Below are positions 44,167-55,728 of a DNA stretch of 64,000 bases, one piece after another. The first letter of the stretch is position 1; each line of letters opens with the position of its first letter. The DNA lies in contig CM047806.1 of NCBI GenBank assembly GCA_026214975.1, positions 78,601,599-78,665,598 on the forward strand, read 5' to 3'. Position numbers and translations under genes: made by a program. The notes beneath the pieces are model-generated. The model saw nothing but the letters and a program-made list of their open reading frames with translations, did not search any database and was not told where the DNA came from. This DNA is from Gentiana macrophylla (lineage: Eukaryota > Streptophyta > Magnoliopsida > Gentianales > Gentianaceae).

Positions 44167-44979
44167 ATGTCTCGAACCGTTTTGAACATTCGACCGATCT
44201 CGATGTATCCCAGCTTGAGGGTGAGGGAACAATATGAGGAGGATAAGAAGTGAGTGATGTTGGAAGAAGAAACAGCGAGAACCAAGAAGAAAATTGATGC
44301 GAGCCTGAGGGAATATGAGGATTATAGGAGTGGTAAGTCTCCTATTCAAGTAATTGATATATCATCTTCCGACTCCGAACCCTAAAGGGATCCTGACTAT
44401 TTCCTTTTTAAGCCTGAGGATTACTCAGACACAGAGGTAATAGAAAAACTAGGAGACTCTGACATGTTTAGGCGTCCTATATCGATAAATGGCGTATTTT
44501 TAGGGCTAAGATTATGTGACTCTGGTTCGAGTTGAAATATCATCCCGCTTTCACTATGCCAAGAGGTAAACTTCAAGGTCACCATAGACCAGAGGCGTGC
44601 CATGAGATTCATTGATCGTAATGTTGACATGGCAGCAGGCATGATAGTGGACTACACCATCAAAGTGGGAGATTTCAGTTTTCCCATTGATTTTCTGGTT
44701 TTAGATGTCGTCGATGACCCAAGTTCAAATTTTTTGTTAGGGCGTCCATTCCTGTCCACCAGCAGAGCCATCCTGGATTATGACAGTGGCAAAATCACAC
44801 TTAGGGTCAATAATGATGCTAGAACCTTTAAGATCCTAGAGACACTAAACAATAGACCTGGGATGTGCCGTATGAGTTTGAGTTTTGGGGAGGTCAAGAT
44901 CTCTGAGATAGAAGAATTTAAGCATAAAGAGGTTTTTGTTAGGACTGGCGAGAAAGAATTTATGACAGTCCTACTCTAG
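44167..44979 (+). pseudogene. Element F gag end and retropepsin remnant
   Basis: The 5' part (MSRTVLNIRPISMYPSL, then a charged EEETARTKKKI segment) looks like the tail of a gypsy Gag. The 3' part is an aspartic protease: CDSGSS with D-S-G starting at 44518, a TGA directly after it, NIIPLSLCQEVNF, then AGMIVDYTIKVGDFSFPIDF, FLLGRPFLSTSRAILDYD (the conserved LGRPFL block) and GKITLRVN. The frame from 44602 is open for 125 codons. It is shorter than a functional Gag-PR and carries stops (TGA near 44251, TAA near 44383, TGA near 44533). Confidence 0.78.
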
Positions 44980-47930
44980 GAAAGAGAGGAAAGAGACCAT
45001 GACCAAGCACAACGAGAGGTATAGTCTGCCTTGTGCAGTGATGAATTAGATTTAAAATATGATAAGGTGGGATCCCTTGCATTTGAAGAACACTACTCTA
45101 AGTAGATGGAGTAAGCCTAGTGCACTGGCCAGAAAGGCCAAGCGTACACAACGAACAACTCGAGAACCTACAAAGCAAGACAGAGAAGGTGCCCTAGTTG
45201 ATGGTAAATAAGAATGCTTCTTTCTTAGCCTAAAAAGCCAATAAAGAGCATTAATTGAGGGAGATGGAAGGCACACTTCGGTTAAGGACTCAAGTGCAGG
45301 TTTGTTGGGTGAAAACCCGAAGGTCTGATTGAGGGACAAGTCAGAAGAATAGTCGAGATGATGAATTTAAACTAAGAACTACTGTTTATCCCTTTAAGGT
45401 AGTCGAGTCAATAAGAGTAGCTAGAAGATCGATGAGCTTTTTTTCATCCTACCGCAGCAAATGGCCTTCAACTAAAGGATGGTGGGAAGGTTTTTTTACT
45501 CGTTGTTCACTCTAGTGAAGTAAGCTAGGAGATTCGGGAAAATAACGAGGAAGGAGGAAACATAGTCATTGAGGAGTCAGAAAGAAATAAAAATGAAGTG
45601 AGAACAAGTGGAGGAAACACCGGAATGCAGTTTGAAGAAAGCTGGAAAAAGGTACCCTCGATTCACCGAAGGCATACACCGGTTCATCGAGCTGGGTAAA
45701 TCCTAATTTGGGGTCAGAACTGTATCTATACACCCTCGATAGCGCATAGGGTGCATGAACTGCATCAGTAAATGGCAGCACTGAACCTGCCGACCACATT
45801 TCCCTCTTTTCCCACTTTTCCCTCTTTTCTATAAACATCTCCTTTCCAAACTACACCTCAACACATTCAAACCTTCATTTCCCTATTTAATCACCTTATT
45901 TCCACCACCATTCTTCCATCATTTCAAAATACCTTCATCTTAATTCTTCTTTCACAATTCGGCCACCGCAGCACCACCACAACACCACCACAAACAACCA
46001 TTTCACCCACACCAATCCCACCATTTTTCTGGAGAACAACCTATCCTGGGACGGGAAAATGGTTCACAGCTTAATTTGTCTACACTCACCTTTTGCCGAC
46101 CAAGCATCATACCTCTGTGACACCAAAGAGAGCTGAGTTGCTGTTTTACCTGGGTAGGTTTCACCAGTGAATGTCGGTTTACTTATGAACAACCTCATTC
46201 AATCTACTACCAATGTCTCGGAACATGAGATTTTTCCATACTTCCATATGATTGATATGTTTGCAGTAGAGGACGGTGTTCCAGTTTAGGTTAGAGATCC
46301 TTGAAAGGAGCCTCGGCCTATTCTGAGTTTGGTTTTGTTTACTAGAACGAACCGATGCATTCCATAGGCAGAGAGACGTGAGAGCACTCTGATACTTAGG
46401 GGACATCTATCTCAAAGGGAGATCAACGAGGATAATGCCAGAGAGATTATGGCTTTGAATTGAAAGATGGATCACATGATGGAGTACTTAGGCATACCTG
46501 CATATACCCCTCCACTTAGATCTGCCCCTCGTCACGTAGCGTCTTCTTCAACTCCTAGTCCTTCTACTTTCACACTTCCTGGTTTTGTGCGTCTGGCTGA
46601 TCCAGAGAAGGACTATTACTTTTCTGATTCCGATGACCTGTTTCCTATTTTCATTGTTGTTTTTCCATTTCTCTTTTTATTTTTCATTCATTTTCTGCTC
46701 TAGTAAATTATGTATGGTGTAATTCTTAATATAATGATTTGGTCGGCTTTAATTGTTTTGGAGTTATGTTATTTTCTCTTTTACTACCGCTGTTTTTATC
46801 ATATCGGGAAGTGTCACTCCGAGTATCTCATTTCGTGTTGTATTAGATTTCTTTCAGATTTTGGTGAGATTCCATTCTCGAGCCTATTGACACATTTTCG
46901 ACAATCCATACTTCGCTGCTCAAGCTTGACGAAGCTAAGTTCCTTTCTTGTTCTTAATCTTATAATCATTGGGGACAATGTTTCGATTAAGTGGGGGTAG
47001 GCACGTCACTTATATTTTGGCATTGTATTTCTCTAAGTAATCATTTGTCTCGATTCCCTTTGATGCATTTTTCACCACTTCTAGTTTTGGTCGTTTTCGA
47101 CAAGATTGTAAAAGGTATGAGTCTTTGATCTTTTGGAGCTAATTAATCACATCTTCGTTTCATAATGAATGGAGTCATGCCAAAATTTGAAGTAGTCGCA
47201 TATTAACTGTATATTGTTATCATCAACCGACCATTTAAGCCCATATAATTCACTTACGTCAAGTAGCTAGATGACACAATATTTTGACTAGAGTCGACCT
47301 CAGTTTTCCGAGTTTGTTCTACATATGGTCATTTAAGTCAAGCTGTGGATTTCATAAGGGGTAAAGATAAAAGGATTCGGTTGTTTATCAAAGATCCATG
47401 AGGATAGATAGATTTTTGAGTGTCCACCCTACCAATGAAAGAGAAAACTAAAAAAAGAAAAATATATATATTGCTACTTTTTCTCTTCTGCAAGAGGGAA
47501 GCGAATTCAGAGAATAAAATGCACGACCCTTTCACAATAAATAGACCTGATAAACACGAGCCTTGGAGTAGTACTCGGTTCTCGATCCGCCTTGCCCAGT
47601 TGACTTGACCTATAAATTGAAAATAAAATGAATAATTCAAAAGAAAAATCAATGGCGTAAAGGGAAAAACATTACCAAGATTTGCTAGCTAGACTTACGT
47701 TGATATAATGTGATTATGTTTTCATAACTGACGCATGCGAGTTATTTCACACACACACTGGTTCATGGGTTAAGTAGTGTTTAATGTGTTGCTTATGGAA
47801 AATAGTCGGCAAGATTCTTGTTTTGAAGTTGTGACAAACAGCTGTTTTTAATGAACTCATATACTGGTCCGAGGTTTCATTAACTTTTGTCTTTTTTGCT
47901 CAGGATGATCAAAATCTAAGTGGGTGTAGT
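44980..47930 (+). other. Element F interior without recognisable pol
   Basis: About 2.95 kb where pol would be expected. No YxDD, RNase H or integrase motif was found in six frames. A low-complexity Pro/Ser segment (46467-46703: IPAYTPPLRSAPRHV) and the GGGGACAATG block near 46971-47000 are the only familiar parts. A sequence resembling a polypurine tract (AAGTGGGTGTAGT) precedes the 3' LTR. Confidence 0.6.
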
Positions 47931-48322
47931 TGATAACATGCTATTTAGTACCTTAAACTATATATTTATTTACCCCAAATTATGCTCAAGAGAGGAAATA
48001 TATTCTGAATATTATACGAAATACATGTTAAATGTATAGTGATTGTTCTCTAGATGTTAATTCTTCATTTTCATCATTACCCCATAGATTTGGTTCTGTT
48101 CTGCTCTGTTTTACATGTGTTATAAGAGTAAATTATTCCGGAGCACCTTAGGCGTGGATCTGGGCCAAAGAAAGTCATGGGACCGAGTGAAAATAGTCCA
48201 TGAATATATATGTCAAAGAAAGGAGCTGAAGTTAGGCTCGATAGCCTGAGACCCACCACCGACTTATCGAGTTCTTGGAAGACACGAAATTAACCCTATA
48301 ACGTTTACTAGGTCGGCTAGGG
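47931..48322 (+). repeat. Element F 3' LTR, first part
   Basis: Starts TGATAACATG and follows the 5' LTR to GGTCGGCTAGGG, where insertion I begins. Confidence 0.9.
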
Positions 48323-49365
48323 TGTTGGAAATAAAATTTAGTTTTGATGATGATTCATCTCATTTAAGTATATGTTTGTTTACACCCCATTGATGAAGTG
48401 CTGAAACTAGCTGTTATAGTGGAAAGCTAAAAGATGTCTAGAACTAAATGGATAAGTTTTACTATAGTCTGATAATTGTACAGGTTATATCAGACAAGCA
48501 CTGTAATAGATAGAATGGTTGAAAAACTGAAAAATGGAAATCATCTAGAAAACTGGAACTTAACATAAGACTGAAGATATACACCTAGAACTAAAGTTCA
48601 CTCAGAACTGAAGAAGCTAAGTTAGCTGAGGGACACAGACTCGGTTGGCTTATCTAAAACTGATGGCTGAGGGAACAAACTTAGTATTTGAGGAACTGAG
48701 GGACATAGACTCAGTTAAAAAAGATTGAAGAATATAGAAGAACTGAGGGTTCAAACTCAGTTATGAAGATTTTAAGCCGAGATTGCATAGTTAGAATTCA
48801 GGTAAGTCTGTGATGGCATGAACTGACTTTATGGATCTTGAAAGAAGATCTAAGATATCATTGTCCTTATGTACTGAGACTTTTCCTGAGAACTGGGATA
48901 AGTTCTCTGCTGAGTCTTGGAATGAAACTTGTGATAAGTTTTTTTGTCTAGAATGATTGTCCTATCAGTTTTAATAATAGGTTCAGTAAAATTCCAATCA
49001 TCATCAGTGGGGTATAGTCTGTCTTTCCCCCTTGATGTGTGAGTCTTTGAATGATTGACATTCTTAGATTACTTTGATTAAAAATTTTCTGGTTCTTGAC
49101 TTGATTAATTTTTGTAGATCTGGCAGTTGATCTGCCATTTCTGTTTCCTTGAGGTACAACTGATCTACCATTTGATTTACCTTTGTTGGTAGGTGCAACT
49201 GCCTTCTTGGAAAACTGAGTTGTCTTATGTGAGGCTGACTTTACTGGTTCAGCAGTTTTCTCAGTTTGTGGAAGTTGCTCAGCTACAAACTTAATACCAT
49301 TTTTGATATTAGGTTCACCAACATGGCTAGTTCCTTCCTTAGAAGCCTATTATACCTAAGATATC
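48323..49365. mobile_element. Insertion I: chimeric Sirevirus fragment in element F 3' LTR
   Basis: The left part (48323 to about 48950) starts TGTTGGAAATAAAA and reads TTTTGATGATG soon after, like a plus-strand Sirevirus LTR start of a third family. The right part (about 48985-49350) is gag in the opposite strand, with NHSKTHTSRGKDRLYPTDDD and a basic segment matching the gag C-terminus of B and C. I see no PBS, PPT or target duplication. It is therefore a rearranged scrap, not an intact element. Exact ends, especially the right one, are uncertain by several bases. Confidence 0.7.
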
Positions 49366-50346
49366 TTATTGAGTCATATGATGACTATTATACCTATATA
49401 TAGCCACAGTATTTCATTGTAAACATATACTCATAATATACAATACATTATTCATGCAATAAAAGTCTATAGCTCTATATTCTGAGTTGTTTTCCGGTTT
49501 CCCTCTTCCACGCCGTCTCTAACAGTAGATCAAGTTAGATCTCCATAACCGAAGGTATGAAGTTTGAACGTTCATATATGTCATAGTTATGGTAGATTTA
49601 CTTGATTTTACGTGTTGTAATTGATCTGAATATTTAACAACCCCGTAATTTACTAGAATTACACATAATGTAGCAATGTAGTTTCAAAAATAAGATCCAC
49701 CGCACTCGATTTATCAACGGTCTATATCGATAAATTGAGTCAAATTTAGGTCACCTTAATCTGGAGATGCAGCTTCAGCTATGTTGATCGAATGTTTTTA
49801 ATTAATAGTAGGTTAGATCAACCCAGTCTGCTTATTGTATTCGTAAATTAACATGAAGGATGATAAAGTGAAGTGTTAATTAGGACATAGTCTGGATCGA
49901 TCTCTAGGAACATGCTAGTCAATCCACGATAGCTGCTTAGGGAGGTTCTCGGTCTTGAGCCGGCACTTTCTACTAATTATTGTGTGTGAGTTAATACAAC
50001 CAAGTAAGAAGGTTAACTAAACATAGAAGTTTACTGTCCTTTCAATTGAAGCGGACAAGGTTAAGAGACAAGAGCTGTTGCTAAAACTGAATTAATAACA
50101 TGTTTTGATTTATTCAGGGAATTATTGAGGGAAGTAGACATAATGATTTGGTTCACCAAGTTGGGAGATAGGTCGGGAAGGGAGGAATAGCGTGTTTATT
50201 TCCGTTCTTATGTTGGTCAATGACCATTTGTGTATTCTTAGTTAAGATTAAGTGTGTCTCTGTGGGATCGACCTTGATTCGCCATTGCTATAATATGATT
50301 TGACCTAGTACTCTTGCTAGTATAAGCAACCTCAAGAGTGGCATCA
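49366..50346 (+). repeat. Element F 3' LTR, second part
   Basis: Resumes at TTATTGAGTCATATGATG and ends GAGTGGCATCA, followed by TACAA. Confidence 0.9.
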
Positions 50347-50351
50347 TACAA
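50347..50351. repeat. Target-site duplication of element F, right copy (TACAA)
   Basis: Partner of 28438-28442. Confidence 0.92.
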
Positions 50352-51099
50352 CCTGACAGTGTCAGTGTCATTCTGACAGACAGTTTGTTATCCAATAGTT
50401 TTCCTCCATTTAAATTGGCTCTAAAATCCTTGATAACGTCCTTTTAAATTCCACCATTGATTGATTAATTTATTAATCCAACACTTGACATCCATTCTTA
50501 TCCATTTAAGCCTGCAGAATAATCCTTGAAACGGATTAATCAAGTTATGTATATTCAGCTGCTCCCTTGTTCATGTGTTTGCTGAGAAATAAATTAGTCA
50601 GCTGACTTGTGTCTGCTGTGTCCTTGACTGAACACTCAGCTGACTGCTTTTCATCTAACTTTTATTTATGAAGTTAGAGTACACCATTTTAACCTTAACT
50701 AAGTCTCATTCATCACATGTCCTTTTGGGGAACTTAGACCTTCATAACAAGGTATATAAGACAAGTTTAGGCCATCACAGGCTTACCTAAAGTTTGATCC
50801 TATATCCTTGTCTGTTAAGTCTTCAATACTATGTTTAACCCTTAGCCTTCTATCTTCTAAATGAGTATGTACCCTCAGCCTTCCATCTTTAGTCTACAGC
50901 AGGTCCTAGACACTCTACTGAAACCTATTCTAGATGAGTCTGCTGAACTAGTCAGGTGACCCATTTACAGAGCTTGTTTGATCAAACCTATACAAGGATC
51001 AAACTCTAGTAAACCTATACATTCAATCTAGACATATTTTTCCATTTCCCAATAACAGCTAGTCTGGCACTCATCATTAAAACTTGATAATATCTGACA
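50352..51099 (-). repeat. Element B 5' LTR, outer part
   Basis: Resumes directly after F's second TACAA. Read leftwards from 51099 it starts TGTCAGATATT and soon matches the element C LTR (GATGAGTGCCAGACTAGCTG, then AGGTTTGATCAAAC). The two parts sum to about 1.67 kb, close to the 1.71 kb of C. The first 17 or so bases have diverged from the TGTTGGACTT start, so the exact terminus is less certain. Confidence 0.78.
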
Positions 51100-51403
51100 G
51101 AGGGATCAGTAGAGGACTCAGCAGAGACCACAATACAAGGCTGCTCATAACAGATAGCAAACTTATGGTTATCCTGCTGCTTCTAACAACAAATTTCACT
51201 TTACACAGTAATTTATACCAAAAGGCCATAAACAATATATGCATACACCACAGTCTAATAGAAGATACTGTAGGACTGTAGCATACATATATGAGGAGAA
51301 GTGCAACTCATTCAAGAGAAGACCTTATGGTAACATCCCAAGGGTTGTACTTTCCACTGACCACCATGGACCAAAATAGGTTTTGGTACCTAAAATGTAT
51401 TAA
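51100..51403 (+). pseudogene. Element G gag C-terminal end
   Basis: A CAG-rich tail (GGATCAGTAGAGGACTCAGC) followed by KRRPYGNIPRVVLSTDHHGP-like reading and a TAA at 51401-51403, matching the ends of C and H. Frame-broken in places. Confidence 0.75.
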
Positions 51404-52038
51404 TTTGTTTTGTACGATGTCTAGTACTTTGACAGTGGGTGTTCCAGATATATGACAAAGAACAACACTGTTTGGTGGATTTCATTTCCACGGATGGACC
51501 TCAAGTCAACTTTGGAAGTAAAAACAGACATGGACTCATAAAGGGATATGGCATATTGGTGAAGAATGGTCTTTAATCAAGAATGTGGCATATGTAGATG
51601 GACTGGAATACTACATGCTGAGCATAAGTCAGTTAAGTGAAATGGGTTACATCGTCACTTTTGACAAAGATCACTGCATTGTCTTAAGTGAGATGGCACA
51701 TCAAGTGGTACTAGATGGAAGAAGGCATCAAAACATTTCATTGTGGACTGGTCTGCTGCTGTACCTAAAACCTATCTCATTGTATATACCAAATCAGAAC
51801 TCAGCTGGCTATGGCACAAGAAGCTCAATCATAAAAAATTTGATGATATGAACTTATTGGTCAAAAAGAAGGTGATGATAGGACTACTTGAAGTTACATA
51901 CATGAATGATGGTATTTGTGATGCCTGTCAGAAAGGAAAGCAAATTAGGGAAAGTTTCAAGACCAAGACACAGAAGTCTACAAACAGAGTATTGGAGTTG
52001 CTGCATATATATCTCTTTGGACATGTTACACCTATAAG
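51404..52038 (+). pseudogene. Element G protease, pre-integrase and integrase start
   Basis: The protease keeps YFDSGCSRYMT but the codon before it is TAG where relatives have Trp. The pre-integrase region is in pieces (YVDGLEYYMLSISQLSEMGY; SELSWLWHKKLNH; CDACQKGKQI). The integrase start reads LLHIYLFGHVTPISV, with Tyr replacing the first catalytic Asp (MDLFG elsewhere). H interrupts just after. Confidence 0.85.
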
Positions 52039-53456
52039 TGTTAGGAACATTTTATTATGTTTTGATGATAGGCATACTAGCTGTTATAGCAAGCCTGAAA
52101 TAAGTTAGAATTCTTTGTATAAGTCTTTACTTAGAGTCTGACATGTTGTATAAGTTGAGTCAGACAAGTACTGTACTAGTTGGTAGGACGGCAAAGTAAA
52201 ACAGACATTCTGCAGAGTGAAGCTAGCCAAGCACCAGCAGATAAGCAATGAAGACATTATGGTCTGACTTATAACCAAGGAAGTCTGCGATGACCTTGGA
52301 TAAGTCTAAGTCATGTTTCAAGTAATGAAGCTCAATGTTTAAATATGGTGTACACTGATCTCACCCAAAACAAGGATCAGTGAAGTACAAGGATTCTCCT
52401 TTGAACTTAAAGAATAAAGGAAACAGTGAATCGGCAAAGTAAACTGACTTTCGGCTGAGTGAAGACAGAGCAGTAAAGGAAGATCTAAGAGGCAAAGTCA
52501 GGTGGGTCACTTGACCTTTCAAAGAACGGCTGAGTAAACCGTACTCGATCAGATTATTGAAATATGAAGAAGATACAGAAGATCAAGCATTAAATGCACA
52601 TTTAATAGAGGGTCAATCAAGGACGGATTTTCTGGTAAACGTTTGAAGAAAAATCCGATCACTAAAATCAAGGAGAATATAATTAAGGGGGAATCAAGAA
52701 TAAAATCAAGGATTATTCCCCTCATTAATATAGCCAACAGACAGAAATTCAAATCAAGAATAATCAAGGCTATAAATAGAAGGCACTGACAGATAAACAA
52801 AGAACAAGAAAACAATCAAAAAAAAAATCTGAGCAGAAACTCTGTCAAAGTGAAAAATCTTCTATCTGTGCTAAAAGGAAATATCCAGTGATCAACTCAA
52901 ATCTAAGATCTACAAATCAAACATCAAGCATTGAGATTGATCAACAAGTTGGTGAATTCAATTCACATAAATCAAGCAACTGAATCAGAGCCATCTGAGA
53001 GGGATTTGTGTTTGTGTTAGCTGTTGAAGGATTTGATCCCAAGGAGGAGCAAAGTGTGAAAGCGATTCATTCTTGAAAGTCATGTTGCGATCAACGAGTG
53101 ATAGTCTTGTAGATTGTGAAGCTTGTGAAGTCAAGGACAATCGTACTATTGTATCTGTGAAAACAATAGTGAATTCCTCCAATCATCACATGAGAAGAGT
53201 GGATTAAGGGATTACACCACCCTGAACCATTATAAGCCTTGTGTTAATTTACTTTTGCAATTTACCTTACTGCATTCATTTAGTAGATAATATTATATCA
53301 TATATTTATGATTGCTTAAACTACTTTGAAACAACATAGTAAGAAGGGACTTATCCGCTACCCAAAAGCTTTCTAATATAAGAAAAGTTTTTGAAACTCC
53401 ACTATAGTCATTCACCCCCACTCTGACTATTGTTTTACCCTTCTCTGGGACCAACA
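52039..53456 (+). repeat. Element H 5' LTR (1,418 bp)
   Basis: TGTTAGGAAC...GGGACCAACA. The C-run is only 5 long (53415-53419 region) and the second ACTATAGT is changed to ACTATTGT. Confidence 0.95.
52771..52777 (+). promoter_or_regulatory. TATA box of element H 5' LTR
   Basis: TATAAAT in GGCTATAAATAGAAGG, same as D; the 3' LTR copy is at 62431-62437. Confidence 0.7.
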
Positions 53457-53472
53457 ATTGGTATCGGAGCAG
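53457..53472 (+). other. Element H primer-binding site (tRNA-iMet)
   Basis: ATTGGTATCGGAGCAG directly after the LTR. Confidence 0.93.
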
Positions 53473-53594
53473 TGTTCCTAGTATCAGAACCTGTTCAGAT
53501 CTAATTTCTGGTAACAAGGAGATCACATATTTTCAAAGTAGTTTTCAAATCTGTGCTTTCTAGATATTCACACATATATCTCTTATTTGTACTT

Positions 53595-55728
53595 ATGGAT
53601 TCCTTAAAATTTATGTCAGAAGTACATGTCTTTAATGTTAACAATTTTGATGAATATAAATTAAGAATGTTATCCCATCTTGCAGCAACTCACGAGGAGA
53701 TGTTGGATGTAATCAATGATGGCCCAATCATGATCATGACTGTGATAACCACATGAGCAGATCAAGGAAAAGAAGTGGATAAACCCAAGAAAGATTGGAC
53801 CGTGGAAGATAGAAGATGAGCAAATCTAGACTTTGTTGCAAAAGATATGATCTTGAAGACCCTAGATAGCAACATGTTCATGAGAATCAAAGATTGTAAA
53901 ATAGCAAAGGAGATGTGGGACAAGCTAGCACTGATAAATGAAAGATCTGAGGCAATTAAAGAAAACAAACTATCTGTTGCAAAATAGAAATTTGAGAACA
54001 TCAAGATGAAGGCTGGTGAATCCATTGATCAAATGGACAACAGATTCTCAAGCATCATCAGTGAACTGCAACGGCTTGGACACACATACCCCCCCAGAAA
54101 GAAGTGTGTTTAAAGATCTTGAGAGGCTTGCCTAAAAGATGGAAGATCATAACATCAGTAATCAGAGGAACAAAAAATCTTGCAAACACTGACACCTTGA
54201 CTCTGATGTCCCAACTAAAAGTTCATGAATTCGAATTGAATGGTGAAGATGGTGCTCCGGCAGAGACACAAAGAACCGAAGGCAATCGATAGCACCACAA
54301 AAAGTAACTTTCTTTGATTGCATCGAAGAAAGAGACACTAGAACTCAAAGAACATGTAGCTTTATTAGTTAAACGTTTTGACAGGTTTAGCAAAAAGAAG
54401 CCATTCAAAGGAAACTCATAATCAAACAAAGATATAAAGAAAAGAGATGATGAATATAGATGCTTCAACTGCAATAAGAAAGGACACTTCAAGGCTGATT
54501 GCCCAGAAGAAAACAATAAAGATGAGGAAAAGAAGAAGTACAAAGCATTTGAAAAGAAGAAAGGCAAGAAAGCACTGAAGGCTGAATCCAGCAGTGAAAA
54601 GAATGAAGATTCATCTGACAATTATTCAGATAATAGTGATGAAGAAGACAGCTCAGACAATGAAAAAGCATGTCTATGTCTCAAGACCAAAGAATTAGAT
54701 GAAGATGAAGGTGACAGCTCAGACATTGAGAAAGCAAGTCTATGTCTAATGGTCAAAGAATCTGATGAAACTGAGGTAACATTTGGTTCTTACTCTTCAT
54801 CAAATGCATCCACATCTAACACTGCACAATCTTCTATTCTCCCATTAGATCCAGCAGCTCTAGTCCAAAATCTCATGACTAAATTTGATGAAATTGAAAT
54901 GAATCATGAAATTATGGAAAAGGAATGTAAGGATCTAAGGAAAGAAAATAAAAGATTGAAGGAACAACTGGACAAATTGAAAATGGAACTAGCTACTAAG
55001 GAGATATACTCACCTAATCTAAAAGCAGCAGATGATAACTCATCCACTGCTAACAAATCAGCTGAGGAAATTCATCTAGCAGCTAAAAACATCACTGCAC
55101 CACAAAATGCACCATCTTACAAACCCTCAAAAAGGTTTGGAACCAGATCTGGTCTTGGCTACAATAGTCAGGATGAGAATAGAAACAATGGACAACTTAA
55201 TTCTGAATCTTGGACCAACAATGGACCAAAGTTCAGAAAAGGACAGACCATCCTTTCAACCACTCATCCTGTACCAGTGAAGTCAAAACCAAATATAGTG
55301 AAACAGCAGACTAAACCATCATTCTAGTCAACCAAAAACAAAGACCTACTGAAAGGTAAAGGAAGACTTTATCCTTCAGAGGATGATTGGAATGTTGCAC
55401 CTCCAAAATACAAGAAGAAACCATACCATGATATGCATCATGTGTTTAAGAAAAGTCAATCTAGATATGTTCCTAAACACATGAAGCAACATAGGTTTCC
55501 CACTGCATATTGGAAGGTGAAGATGAATGCAAATGCACCAAAAAGTAGAGAAAAGTATTAGAATACCTTCAGAAGAAATATTGGAAGCTACTCCGCCATG
55601 CTTATACATATGAAGTTGATGACTTTAATTATCCAAAAAGAAGATCATTTGGATATACACTTGGAGTAGGAGGCATGACTGCTAACAGATATGGACCCAA
55701 ACAGTGTTGGGTACCTAAACTTAATTAA
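53595..55728 (+). pseudogene. Element H gag
   Basis: ATG 53595 (MDSLKFMSEVHVFNVNNFDEY). The capsid-like part has TLDSNMFMRIKDCKIAKEMWDK. Stops: TGA at about 53754, TGA at about 53817 (Arg codon in D), TAG at about 53986 (CAG in D). A C-run (54091-54097) shifts the frame at TYPP. A complete CCHC knuckle CFNCNKKGHFKADC lies at 54461-54502, then an acidic/Ser-rich region, a coiled-coil segment (54890-55000: FDEIEMNHEIMEKECKDLRK) and a basic tail with a TAG at 55327. It ends VPKLN, TAA 55726-55728. Confidence 0.9.

Larger units (their letters stand above)
28443..50346 (+). mobile_element. Element F: pol-less Athila/Tat-like Ty3/gypsy retrotransposon, split by C and I
   Basis: LTRs run TGATAACATG...CATCA. 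The 5' LTR is 28443-29060 plus 42975-43748 (about 1.39 kb, interrupted by C). The 3' LTR is 47931-48322 plus 49366-50346 (about 1.37 kb, interrupted by I). Perfect TACAA duplications flank it. Inside are a PBS-like sequence resembling the Athila/Tat TGGCGCCGTTGCCGG type, a small gag-like and aspartic-protease remnant, and near the end GGGGACAATGTTTCG followed by AAGTGGGGGTAGG, a string I associate with Athila-type elements. No RT, RNase H or integrase could be found in its 4.2-kb interior, so it was probably mobilised in trans. It is inserted in B's 5' LTR. Confidence 0.88.
4800..51099 (-). mobile_element. Element B: Sirevirus-type copia retrotransposon, split by A, D and F
   Basis: Pieces read leftwards in order: 5' LTR (51099-50352 and 28442-27526), PBS, gag (27420-25302), PR and 5' integrase (25301-24268), 3' integrase, RT and RNase H (7136-4926), then the post-pol tail to 4800, where element A begins. 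The order is continuous once D (7137-24267) and F (28443-50346) are removed. Its LTR and proteins closely resemble element C, so B, C and G form one family. The right end (LTR start near 51099) abuts gag sequence of G in the opposite strand, implying that B jumped into G. Its ORF3 and 3' LTR must lie left of the window. Confidence 0.85.

Noticed and set aside
51085..51100. Assembly misjoin between B and G
   Set aside because: B's LTR can be aligned to its presumed terminus (TGTCAGA against TGTTGGA) and G gag starts directly after, as expected for an insertion; a misjoin is possible but not required.
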